Part shown: in pieces, positions 32,132 to 44,100 of the stretch
Layout: the number at the start of each line of letters is the position of its first letter
Position numbering within the stretch: the first letter of the stretch is position 1
From: Ustulina deusta
Lineage: Eukaryota; Ascomycota; Sordariomycetes; Xylariales; Xylariaceae
Direction of reading: 5' to 3'
Length of the DNA: 64,000 nt
Assembly (NCBI GenBank): GCA_023159155.1
Contig: JAJNNX010000028.1
Location: 372,001 to 436,000, forward strand
Notes under the pieces: generated by a model
Told to the model about the DNA's origin: nothing
The model's input: the letters and a program-made list of their open reading frames with translations, nothing else
The model's database searches: none
Made by a program: the position numbers and the translations under genes

Positions 32132-33525
32132 ATGGCGCGCGAAAACAAGACATTCGTCCTCGCCGAGCGACCCAAGACGCATTTCGTCCCCGGCCAGACC
32201 TTCAGACTTGAGAAGGCACCTGCCCCTACGGCTGACGATCTGAAGGATGGCCAGATCCTCGTGGAGGCGCTGTATCTGTCCCTCGACCCGGCCATGCGGG
32301 GTTGGGTGAATGGTGTGTTACTTACCTCATCTATCCATCCATCTGTCTCTTAGTCAGACTACTTCGCGAATCCTGCGAGAGCGGCTGTGTTTTCGCGATG
32401 GCAATGATGGCGTGTAGAAGAAGAAAAAAGATTTTTTTTTTGGACTAATTGGTTACCTCGGTTTTTAGACGCACGCTCGTACTTACCGCCTGTCGGAATC
32501 GGCCAGACTATGCGTGGCATTACCCTCTCCCGCGTGCTCGCTAGCAAGAACCCGAATGTCAAGGAGGGCGATATCGTCAACGCGAGTATCGGTTGGACCG
32601 AGGTCGCGGTTGCAGGCGAGAAGGAGTTTCAGAAGCTCGAGGTTCCCAAGGGTGGTCAGATCACCGATCTCCTGGGTGTTTTGGGTACGTGCTGTTATCT
32701 GACCCTGCGCTCATCTATGTTGTATTCTCTTCGGGGGTTGCGATGCTGGGACGCAGTTTGCGCGGTTCTAGATATCGGGGGAGGCTCATGTCATCGGGCA
32801 TCGTCGATTCGACCACGGAGAATGTTTCATATGACGAGCGAGACACTGACTCGGGATTTCTCGCAGGAATGACCGGCATGACGGCCTGGACGGGTCTCGA
32901 CAAGATCGGAAAGCCGAAGGCCGGCGAGACGGTCGTCGTGTCGGGCGCGGCGGGCGCGACGGGTTCTGTGGTGGGCCAGATCGCGAAGCTGCGCGGATGC
33001 CGAGTCGTCGGGATCGCGGGGTCGGACGACAAGTGCGCGTGGCTGACGCAGGACCTGGGCTTCGACGTGGCGCTGAACTACAAGAGCAAGACGTTCCGGA
33101 AGGACTTCGCGGCGGCGACGCCCGACTACGTCGACGTGTACTGGGACAACGTGGGCGGCGAGATCCTCGAGACGGCGCTCGACCGGGCCAAGATGCACGC
33201 GCGCTTCGTCATGTGCGGCGCCATCTCGGCGTACAACGAGCCCCAGAAGGAGAGCAAGGGCATCCGCAACCTGGCGCACGTCATCGCCCAGCGCATCCGC
33301 ATGGAGGGCTTCATCGTCTTCGACTTCACCGACGACTTCCCGCGCGCGCGCAAGGAGCTCGGCGAGTGGCTGGCCGAGGGCAAGCTCAAGCGCCGCGAGA
33401 CGGTCGTCAAGGGCGGCATCGAGAAGGCCGAATACGCGATCCGGGACCTCTTCGAGGGCAACAACACCGGCAAGCTGCTTGTCGAGATCAAGTCGCCGGA
33501 AGAGGTACGTGGTGCGAAGCTGTGA
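32132..33525 (+). CDS. NADP-dependent medium-chain oxidoreductase (PTGR1/LTB4DH-like)
   Basis: 351 aa from exons 32132-32312, 32469-32684 and 32867-33525 (introns 156 and 182 bp, GT..AG; junctions give GWVNDARSYLPP and LGVLGMTGMTAWTGL). Zinc-free MDR reductases of the leukotriene B4 dehydrogenase/prostaglandin reductase group reduce the double bond of alpha,beta-unsaturated aldehydes and ketones with NADPH, often in detoxification. Seen: N-terminal catalytic domain with LSLDPAMRGWVND (50-62), then GMTGMTAWTGL (133-143), the nucleotide-binding turn VVVSGAAGATGSVVGQ (155-170), YWDNVGGEILETAL, and C-terminal NTGKLLVEI. Structural zinc Cys residues of alcohol dehydrogenases are absent, as normal for the group. 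A GTACGT at 33505 could be a further donor near the C terminus, but the read-through protein has normal length. Substrate unknown. Confidence 0.92.
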
Positions 33526-33891
33526 TTTGTTTGCCGTGCGGTTTGGCGCTGGTGGCGTGTGCGTGGCTGGCTGACTGTCTTATAGCAGTAAGTATTGGTT
33601 ATTACAGGGAATATATTGTGGCCACAAATCGGGAGAACATGATGGCTAGGGTACTTGTTCGTAGAGCATATTGAGGATTCTACGATCATGACGTTTGAGT
33701 ATTTTGTAGAAGCAGAAGTGTTAAGTGTTGAGTGCTGTGAGTGCTGTGAGATGAGTACAGTGGGTACAGTGAGTACAGAGAGTACAGCGCAAGAGATGCG
33801 GTTGGAAGTACCTTAAGTACTTACTTAGTAGGTACGAAGTAGACAGGCGCTCTGAAGAATGCCGTCGGGGTTGGCTTTACCGACATGCTGG

Positions 33892-33929
33892 TATAACAGT
33901 AGATACTATAACAGTAGATACTATAACAG
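33892..33929 (+). repeat. 15-bp tandem repeat
   Basis: TATAACAGTAGATAC occurs twice in full and once in part (8 bp), with no mismatch. Confidence 0.95.
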
Positions 33930-35315
33930 ACTTGACGCTGTGTCGGAGGCACATGTCATAGGAATGCCAACACTGTCCACCAACAAGAGTTCGGGCGCAT
34001 TCTATCCACCTACTACTATCTGTCTGCAGAGGCCGAGCAGGACACACAACATTCTAGGTAACGTTAATCTTCAAGCATGATTGATTTATTTGCTCATCCA
34101 TCTACTTACCTAAGTATCTATCCTGACGCATGCCGAGTGAATGACCTGCTTCTCACGGATAAGCTTCTTCTCCTCCAGACCGGCCAGGCAGTGCAGAGAG
34201 GTGCCCCTCGTTGTGCGCGCACTTATGCAGGAACACAGGTAACGGATGACAACCCAAAGCCAATGACAATGCCATTCTCGCCAGCGTCATTCTTTTGGCG
34301 CAGATTATCCCTGCCCAGACGGAATTCGATGCTACCATGAACTACCTAGGTACATATAGGTAGCTGTACGCTGGGGCCACTGCCAGGTCTACTATGCAGT
34401 AGTGCGGTGTACTGACTGCCGCACCGCACCACCTAAGTAAGTATCTATCTAGCGCTGTTGGTCAGGGGTTCACCGTCTTATATGTAGGGCCTGGCCAGGT
34501 GACTGGGCTTGGGGTGATACAGCGCCGTAATAGGCACCCAACTACCGAGCTTACAGGGATTGGACTCTTTGGCCTCTTATGCTCCGCATTCCACTAACAC
34601 GTCCACTGTAGATAGCCCATGAACCATGGAGCGAGTTATCCTGGAAGATATAACCAACAACTTAAGTGTTCATTCGACCTTTCATATGAGAGGAAAAGAC
34701 CTCGCAAGTCGACTTTGGAAGCAGACAGCATCGCATCCCAGATGCTCAAGGTCGGTTATACTATCGAATAGTGAGGTGTAGAAGAAGAGAAGCCGTGGAG
34801 TACGGCCAAAGTCTTGCCGAATGCAACGTTAAACCAAGCACTTTCTCTTGCTTCTCTCTTCCCACCTGGTGCTGGCCTCGATGTCCACAGCTTCCCAGCT
34901 TCGCAGGACGAGAGAAGCGTTCGCCAGGAACGGAAGGTTCGTCGATCCAAGATGCCCATGACACTGCCCATGCCCAGGCACAACTCTCGGAAAGGTTGGT
35001 CGCGGCGGAACCAAGACCATGAATGTCACCCTGTTCCCTCCCCGGCCAGCTCCTCGATGGGACGACATGACTTCGCTGCTGCAGCTTATCATGATCGACA
35101 GGGACTCCTCATCTACACTGCACTATCTGCCTAGTGCTACTGCATGTTCAGCACATACATACCCGCCTCGTACGGTACAGTACACAGCGTGCGGAGGTGT
35201 ACGGTCTACTGCCTACCATCCTCGTCTCAGTACGCGTCTCCACCAGATCGAGACATCCCGCGAGCCGGAATGTGTCTGCTGTAACCATGGTTATCGGTAT
35301 GGATCATTAGGCCCT

Positions 35316-35326
35316 CTATATAATAG
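35316..35326 (+). promoter_or_regulatory. TATA-like box of GH92 gene
   Basis: CTATATAATAG is about 80 bp upstream of the ATG at 35402. The position fits a core promoter with a short leader. Confidence 0.45.
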
Positions 35327-35401
35327 AGTCGTACATCTGTCGGGTGCTGATCCCCTTGTCGTTCGTTTCTTCCATCCATCAGCCGATTGGATGTCCTCAC
35401 C

Positions 35402-38168
35402 ATGCCCTCATTTCATCGCCGCCTCATTTCTCTCCTCTTGGTCGCCCCAGCGATCTTGAGAGCCGGTGCCGCTGACTTCGACCCTCTCCAGTATGTCGAT
35501 CAGCTGATCGGGACCCGGAATGGGGGGAACGTGTTTGCTGGTGCCACCCTTCCTTACGGTCTTGCCAAGGCCGTTGCTGATACCAACTCCGGAAGTAATC
35601 AAGGCGGCTTCACCCTCGACGGCACTCCGATCATTGGCTTCTCGGCCCTGCACGACTCCGGCACAGGCGGCGACCCATCCCTTGGAAACTTCCCCTTGTT
35701 CCCCTATGCCGCTTGCCCAGGTGATGACATCAACCTATGTGTCTACCCCAAGAAGACGCGCATAGCTTATGGGTCCTTTGATCCTACAAACGTGGTAGCA
35801 CGCCCCGGTTTCTTCTCCGTCACCATGAACACTGGTATCAAGGCAGAGATGACAACTTCCCAACGCACTGCTTTATTTCGCTTCACCTTTCCAACCGCCA
35901 CAAATGGCGCTCACCCTCTTCTCCTACAAGACTTGAGCGACCTTCACAACTCCCGCCAGGATAACGCCAGCGTATCCGTTGATCCCAAAACTGGGAGAAT
36001 CAAGGGACAAGCCCTTTTCGTGTCTAGCTTTGCGCAGGGACAGTATCTCTCCTATTTCTGTACCGATTTTTCGGGATCGAAGATCTTGGACAACGGCGTT
36101 TTCGTCGATAGTCGGGCAAGTACAGATGTCAAGAACTTGACAATTTCGCGGTCCATAAATGGGTATCCGCTCCCCGGAGGTGCATTTGTCAGATTCGAGT
36201 CTCCTCAAGACCCCGTCATCGCACGTGTCGGCTTGAGTTTTATTAGCTCGGATCAGGCTTGCTCCAACGCGGAGACAGAAATCCCAAGTTTTGACTTCGA
36301 CGCAGTTGAATCAGCTGCTACTGATGCCTGGCGGGAGAAGCTTAGCCCTATTGTTGTATCGACCGGCGGAGGGGTTGATCCAGACCAAATCAAGAATCTT
36401 TACAGTGGAATTTACAGAACTATGGTAAATCCTCAGAATTATACAGGTGAAAACCCGAACTGGAAAACTGGAGAGCCATACTTCGATTCGTTCTACTGGT
36501 AAGTATTGTCTGCCTGTACGCTCTGGAGATGGTATAACTTACTGAAGGGGAATAGCCTATGGGATAGTTTCCGGTCTCAGATCCCATTTTTAACTGTCCT
36601 TGATCCTTCTTCGGTTGAACAGATGATTCGCTCTTTGATCGACACGTACAGGCACGAGGGCTGGTTGCCTGACTGCCATATGAGCTTGTCAAAGGGATAC
36701 ACACAGGTAGCTAACCCTTTAGCAGTGTCTGATTCTCGCGCACTAACAATTTCAGGGTGGATCTAATGCCGACGTCATCCTCGCGGATGGTTATTTGAAG
36801 GGCTTAACGGGCGGCATTGATGTAAGTAGTGAACCTTAATATATGGAAGCCTGGTACTTACTCTACGTAGTGGGACGTTGGGTATGAAGCAGTGGTGAAA
36901 GACGCAGAGGTCGAGCCCTTTGACTGGTGCTGCCACGGCCGAGGTGGCATTGACAGCTGGAAAACACTTGGTTACATTCCAGTCCAAGACTTCGACTATA
37001 AGGGCTTTGGGACTTTAACACGCAGTCTCTCGAGAACACTGGAATACAGTTATAATGACTTTACCATAGCACAGATGGCTAAGGCGATGAACAAGACCAC
37101 CGACGCAGAGAAGTACCTCGACTTAAGCGACAACTGGAGAAACCTATTCAAAGAAAACCAAACGTCGAACTTATTTTCGGGTGCCGATACTGGCTTCGTT
37201 GGCTTCTTCCAAGTGAGTGATTCTCAGGGTTATTTTCTTCTTGCTTTGGCGACCTTTACAGTACAAAAGTTCCATTCCCCTAAAAGCTTCCTTCCGGGCT
37301 AAATTCGTGTCTTGGAAGCTTAACACTCACATGTTACACTCAAGATGGCAATCGCTAACCCTCTCGGCAGCCAAAATACATCAACGGAACTTGGGGCGTT
37401 CAAAATCCGCTCAAATGCAGCAATATTGACAACACCGGGTCCGTCTGCTCATTGCAAAACACGGGAGCTGAGACATTCGAAAGCAGTATTTGGGAATATG
37501 GCTTTTACGTACCTCATGACCAGGCTTCTCTCGTTACGTTGTATGGTGGTCCTAGCAATTTCGTGAAACGGCTCGACTACCTTCACGACAGTGACATTAC
37601 CTATATTGGAAATGAGCCCGCTTTCCTGACCGTATTCCAATATCATTATGCTGGACGGCCCGCGTTGTCAGCTAAGCGCAGTCATTTCTATATTCCCAAG
37701 TTCTTTGACACCACGCCCGAAGGACTTCCTGGCAATGATGACAGCGGCGCGATGGGATCCTTTGTTGCCTTCTCCATGATGGGGCTTTTCCCGAACCCGG
37801 GACAAGACGTTTATCTCATCACCCCTCCATTCTTCGAGAGTGTCAATATCACTAGCCCTATAACAGGCAAGACTGCGACTGTTCGGACCGTTAACTTCGA
37901 TCCCACGTACGCGGCGATTTATATCCAGAGCGCTACCCTCAACGGCGAGCCGTATACTAAGAACTGGATCAACCACAGCTTCTTCACTGAAGGCAAGGAG
38001 CTTGTTCTGACGCTAGGCAAGAACGAAAGCTCGTGGGGTACGGCCGTCAAAGACCTGCCCCCGAGCGTGAACGAGTACGTCGGCTTCAATGGCACGGCTA
38101 CTAAGAGATCGCTACCCCATAGCTTAAGATACCCCATCGAACTTGGCCGGAGTGGGCTTGGATTTTGA
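35402..38168 (+). CDS. Secreted GH92 alpha-mannosidase
   Basis: GH92 enzymes are calcium-dependent, inverting alpha-mannosidases (mostly alpha-1,2, also 1,3 and 1,6) acting on N-glycans and mannans. Five exons, 35402-36498, 36556-36706, 36756-36821, 36871-37212 and 37371-38168, give 817 aa. The start is the ATG at 35402 (MPSFHRRLISLLLVAPAIL), giving a signal peptide of about 24 residues; the ATG at 35391 is out of frame. Motifs: YVDQLIGTRNGGNVFAGATL near the mature N terminus; CLWDSFRSQIPFLT (366 onward, restored across intron 1); DWDVGYEAVVKDAE (restored across intron 3); DWCCHGRGGI; YIGNEP (630-635); and GNDDSGAMGSF (673-683), whose Asp pair is the expected catalytic base and metal region. 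Length is usual for the family (about 750-820). Many N-glycosylation sites fit secretion. The linkage preference cannot be read from sequence. Confidence 0.94.
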
Positions 38169-41100
38169 CAATGATACAAGCATTGCTAAGTAAGGTAACG
38201 GATCCTGTAGATGTTAGGACGCATTGTTAATAATAAAATGGCGTTCACACGCTTACGCTTCACGGTCATCGCCGGCTTTGGCGGGTTTGAATATCTTGGA
38301 GTCAATCTGATGCGAACCGCACGGCCGCAACTGAAAAGGTGTTTTCTTGTCACCCCAGGAGGACTAAGAACGGTGTCTCTCGTCGCCGAGGGGTAGGGCA
38401 TCAGCGCTTCGGCCAGCATCTACTTAATTGTACATGATACCTATGACGCAGGTATCACGAATGTTCCTCTTGCCTAGTTCTGATATACCCCTATATAGAA
38501 CGGAGATCCATTCAGACGGCGTCTGAAGCGGCTTCGTACACTTCGAGAAGAAACCAAAAGTACTAGGTAATACCGAGGCGTTACGCTTGCCCTTGCGATT
38601 CGAAAGCAACTTGCTACGAAGGCTCTTCTATAGCTTGGGGCATTGATACCCCTGATAGTGGCAGGGTTTTTCTGTGGGGTCCAGAGTTGAGGCGTTTAAT
38701 GGCGGCGAGAGTGGCTTCTTCGATGGATATTCTACAGTAAGATCTGAATCTAGGCAAAAAATAAATACATCCGTTGCACATACCTATACCAGACCCTCGT
38801 TTTCGGCTGTACATTCCTCATCTGCCAGGGTTGAATCTGCAAGCGTATCTAGATCTGGCAGGTTCACACATCCTACGTAATATGTAGGGTCAGTTGTCAG
38901 CCCGGCGGCGGCAGGGGAAAAGTTACCGGTAGATCTTTATACATGGCACTATATATCCCACGGTCACGGTAACGGATCCCTGGACATTATTAGTATATGC
39001 AGTGTACATAGCGTGACATTCACCTGGGTTTGGTATTTGTTTTGGGTCGCCGTCACCGTCACACGGGTAGAGTTAGTGCGCCTGTGCTAGGTCTCACCGG
39101 TGCGGGACCACCGTTGAAATAGGTATGGGGGATATGCGCCATGCCCCAGACTTATCAGGACCACTCGCCACGAGGTCGTGTGAGTTTCTACGGGGAGAAA
39201 GGCCGGTCAGCTGGCCCGCCCCTGTAACCCCAGCCGGCGTCCTTTCTTTTGTAGGTCCCTCTGCGGTGATAGTTGGCGATCCGATCATGAGATTCGCTGG
39301 GCGGTTCATCTTCCGGCCAAACCGCACTATCGATTCATAAATATAGAAGTGACAAAAACACCGAGCAGCAGCCAGGTATCTCTGTATGCAGTTGCGTGAA
39401 TCAAATACCTAGTACTGATCAAGTATTGGTGCAGAGTTAGACTATAATACCATCCATGTAAGTGAGTCGCAGCCACGAATGATGTCCCGATATAACGACG
39501 AGTTGTGCTTGCAGAACTCTCGGCTTTTTGATATTCATACACTACATACGTGTGCATATGCGGCTCACCGAGTCACTCTTCGTCATCGATGCTACCCAGC
39601 AGGTAAGTAGAATTGCGATTAGTCAACTTGAGTTCCTGTGTAGATGGAATGCATAATTAGCTCTCTAGGTCTCCCCTGGCTTGATGAACTGCATGAAGAT
39701 ATCGATTTTTATTTTCTTTTCTGCGTGTTTTTTTTTTTTTTACTTTTAAAAGAAAAAAGAGCTGGTTCTGATCGACATAAGCAGGGATTCATACGAGGCA
39801 GTGGCCACGGCTCGCGGTTATTTGTAAAGCTTTCAGCACGGAATAGGGACCGTGCGAAGTAGGTGAACAACTCCGTAGGATTTCCTTGGTCGTTCGATGC
39901 CGCTGACCTAATGAGGCGCATGTGTAGAGTTCTTGTCTCAGTCGTGATGCCCATGGAGAGAAACGCGGAGCCGGGTTGAAGGTTATGTCAGCGCGGCTGC
40001 CAACACTCAGATGATGTATATGGCTCTGTAATGCGTTGAAGTAGCTCGAGAAGATCGACAACAAGATCCGCAAACGCGTAGATGAGCCGATCCGAGTGGA
40101 GGCATCGTTTACAGCCATTCAATTAATGTACTTGTTGTATTAGACTGCATCTAAACCATATATCAGCGTGTACCAGCACCAGTCTGGGCTTCCCCTGCTT
40201 ATAACAGATCTGACAGACCGCCAATACCTACTACATGTACCACGCCGCTACAACACCGTTAAGCTCTCGTTTGTTTTTCTTTTTGTTGCTCACCGTTTAC
40301 CTGGTTAGGAGCTGGCCTGGTACATGCTTGCGACTTGCTGCAACGAGACAAATTCGGATAGTAATGCACAATAAGCCCTAGAGATTGACATGGCATCCAT
40401 GAACAAAGGCTATTAGAAGTATTATTAGGTAGTAGACCAATTGGCTCCTGTCGATGAGATAGGATGGGAGAAATGACGTGCGTATATTTGATTCGATATC
40501 GGCGTTCGCGATTGATCCATGCGCGATTATGGAAATTCGAGATCGAGATACCTATGAGAGATAAACTGGAGACACTAAGTAGCCATGCCCAATCTGCCCG
40601 GCAATACCCGCAGACAACAAAAATCTCGCGACAGGCTTTCGGGTTGTCCGTTCGTCTTGGCGTTTGCTCAAGGTAGAGGGATGCGAGCCTGACGAGGAGC
40701 AAAGTATTGAACAACTAGCTGCGACATCTCACGCAGGGGGGCATTGAAAAATATATATTACTTGTAATGTTGATTTCCTCACGAATGCCACCCCTGTATG
40801 CACCAGCCATTCAACCGGTCTCACTTTTGATACGTGGAGAAAAAAAAAATGTAGCATGCTCGCTTCTTGGACAACCCTGCACGAGCCTCTCCAGGTCCCG
40901 GGACAACCATTCTCTCGTCGCCGCATGCTGAACCTGCAGCACCTCAGCCTCCGAAGACGACGAAGAAGAGAGATCGGGCTGGGGTGCTGAGGATGGGGGG
41001 GTACAAACCGGAGACGACGCAAGGGATCGTCATCCCGCACGATGCCGGCGTGCAGCTGAAGGGGGGGGAGGCACTGCACCATTCCCCGGATTTAGCCGTC

Positions 41101-44100
41101 GGAAATAATCGAGGTGGCGTAATAGTTGGACTAGCCAAAAAAAGAAAAAGAGGCACCCTACCCTTCCCCTTCCCCTTCCCCCATTCCGCTCAACCTCATA
41201 AGCGATCCTATAACACCGCTTCGGTGGTGGCCTGACACTTGCAGCCTTCAAACAACTTTCCAAGCGTGGGGTTTCGACAAACAACCCCGGGATGCGGGGT
41301 TGCTATTCGGATCAATCTTCCCCTAAATGCCGCTAGCGAATGGGCGAGAGGAATTTGTTATCAAAGGTAGGGTAGATAGAGAGAGAGCGACGACATGTGA
41401 AGGGGTAGCCGATCGATACGCGGGATGCAGTGACTGATGAATGCGCAACCCTCGGACGGTCGGGTCCTGACTTGGGGGAATCTGGTCGCATGCCTGCCAC
41501 TGCCGCATGGGGGGGATTGCACTTTTTGACGCGATGATCGACCCCGCGGAAGTCTTCCGGCAGCCAGACGTGAGGCTCTGCCGTCGGGATAGCTGCCGCA
41601 TCTGTCCTCGCTGGGGTGCGTTGCGTAGCGTCCGTGCAGTGATAACGGATTGGGGTTGACACGATGACAGGTTGCCTATGATCGTTACTCCGGTAACCCT
41701 ATAATTCGATGTATTATTGTCCGGGGGGGGAAAAAAAATCATAGGTACTACTGCCTGCCATGAGATCGTTAGCTCGAGCCTCTGGCTTGGACTTTTGCCA
41801 CCACCATGAACGCCGCTGTTAAAGAGGCTTTGTCTGATATGATCAATCATTTGAGACGTGGCTATATCTTCTGGTCTCTCGAGTTGCAGTATATGGAAAG
41901 TGCCTGATAGGCACGACGAGGAAGAGCGGGAGATAGCCGGATTGACCACTGCAAGCCCTTTGGTGATATCACATCATAAATCGCCCGTTTTGAGGGGACA
42001 CTTATAAGCCACGTCGAACTAAAAGGATCCATACATGATCTAATGTCAAAAGTACGATGTGCCAAGCCCAGTTTACCACGGTGGAATGTCGGGAAATAGG
42101 GTGTACGTCGGTGTCGCCGACGTTTACCGCCTTCAGGATAAGACAAAACTATCTAATTGATGAGTGCTGTCTACGGGGCATCTCCGAGTCTGCTCTGTGT
42201 CCGTTTCCATGTTGAGCGTCGTGCGTGTGAATATGGACTAATGGCAGGCTGTCTTTTTTTCACACTGTTTTGATTTTGAATTAAGTCATGATGATTGGTT
42301 TTCCTCACACAACTTAAGACTGGAGATCAAAGTGGTTGGGCATGCTGAAATACCATTATATCTTCTTGTCTATACTTTGCCTGGCCCTTCGGGAACAGCT
42401 ACAATTTGGAAACAAAAGCTGACTGGAAATTTGAATACAATAGTAACCAAGGGGAAGCCTTCACTAAGATCCCTAGCCACTAATAGAGTCGTGGGTGCGT
42501 TGAGATAAAGCGTAATATTCGTCTTTATTGAGGAGTTGTTCTACACCTGGAGAATAAGGTTTACACAGAGCTGGCATTGAGAGTCGTATTTAGCCATAAA
42601 ATACTTGGCATTCCTTGGTATATATGATTATCACTTCCCGGTATTCGGGACAAAGGGACAAAACAGAACTTCTGTTTGAATCGTAACCAAGATCAGTTGC
42701 AAATTCTAGTGAGGTATTCCACTTCCCATCTTCTTGTATATTTAGAAGTATCAATGTTGTGAGGCCACATTTATTTGCAGAACCTTTAGCAATAATAACC
42801 CTATCCGATGATTTGGTAATGCTGAGATGTATGGGGAACGTGTATATAGAGAGGGAGTCATTTCAACAAATATATACATATATTTTTGAGCCCCTCGCAT
42901 TGTAAGAATGGTTATCACTTTTACTACAGTTGATAGCTCAACAGGCACCTGACTATTAATATTACAGATCCTTCTCAATAGACTGCTACTATCACTTTCA
43001 CGCCACTCCAGTTTCCAGTCATTATCCAATACAGAGTCGCCAAAGAAGAACGGACAAGTTGAAACCCGGTAGTGGTTATATGCAGTCGTCCGGGCGGAGG
43101 AAATGGGGCCACGTCAATTTGGCGATGCTGGCCCTATGGGTTGTTGAGTCTAAGTTTTATTGATTATATAATCTAGATCATGTCTCACTTGGACATGTGC
43201 CCGGTCCTATTGATCTGCCGAGTTAATTCTGTAATGCGTAACACAGGCCTAGATGGTCGGCTGTTTCACTTTAGTGTCCATATCTGCAAAGCCCAAGATC
43301 CGAAGCGGGAACTTTGTGCAGATCTCAGGTGTCGTGCCGTGACACGTCGCATGCCAGGTCAATCCTCTTGTTTACATTGGATGGTACGAACATCGACAAA
43401 AGCTTTGTGGACCAAGAACTTCCCGCTTCGTTGTTCGGCTAGTCTAGTGTAGTGATACCCCAATTCTTCGAGTGTCGAATACTTCCTTGCATACAGCTAG
43501 TCTTCGTTTGGTCGAGTTTTACTGTATGTTCGTCTGATCTCCGGGTCCCTCCCCTCATGGTTGGGCGCCGTTGAGTTCTCGCGGGGGCGGTCAGCCTTCT
43601 TGTTTGTTCTAGCGCCTCGTGTCGTTTGAGGTGGATCCTCGACAGGAAATTCCAAATTCTGCCGCCGATTGGGTGGTAACATTCGACGAGAAGGGGAAAC
43701 AATTCGTAACGTTGAATCCCGACACGCGAGCTGTTACTAGACAGTAGCCGAAAGTATGAACCCTGCACTATATCCCCAGTAATGGACACGTGACACGCCA
43801 AGAAGTGGCCACGCATACGCAAGCGTAGTATAATGTATTAAGCTTCGGTGGACTGTTTATGCCAGTATGTAGATTTCGTTTAGGGAGGGTCTTTGCAATG
43901 CCAAGACTCACGTAATTCATGTATTTGGAGACTGTTGAGAACCCTCCCCTCATACTGCTCAGTGGGACCCTTACTACTAGGTATCACCAAATACCTTGGG
44001 CAGCACGGAGCTATCCGTTTCTTGCCTATTACTAGTTTACTGTCGAGAGGTATTGTGATACCCCGGCTGATATTCGTTGAGATGCTAGAAAAGATGTCAT

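Larger units (their letters stand above)
33526..35401. other. Intergenic, upstream of GH92 gene
   Basis: 1.9 kb. GAGTACAG-type short repeats at 33755-33790, a 15-bp tandem repeat at 33892, TAGGTA-type words at 33805-33835 and 34345-34450, and a TATA-like box at 35316. Short ORFs of 60-146 codons lack recognisable features. Confidence 0.6.

Noticed and set aside
32997..33674. 225-codon plus-strand ORF within the MDR gene
   Set aside because: Out-of-frame shadow, Arg-rich; the real frame carries the MDR motifs.
35387..35401. Longer N terminus for GH92
   Set aside because: Begins at TTG; the ATG at 35402 yields a proper signal peptide, and the ATG at 35391 is out of frame.
38238..38396. 52-codon ORF with good AAAATGG context after the GH92 gene
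   Set aside because: Lies 70 bp after the stop, probably 3' UTR; no recognisable product.
40259..40714. 151-codon minus-strand ORF
   Set aside because: No signal peptide, domain or partner exon; looks random.
40867..41235. 122-codon plus-strand ORF with a basic patch
   Set aside because: Lacks an ATG start in frame (begins at TTG), and low-complexity CCCTTC repeats supply its C terminus.
41323..41949. 208-codon minus-strand ORF in the desert
   Set aside because: Ser/Pro/Gln-rich without pattern, no splice-linked neighbours; length is compatible with chance in G+C-normal DNA.
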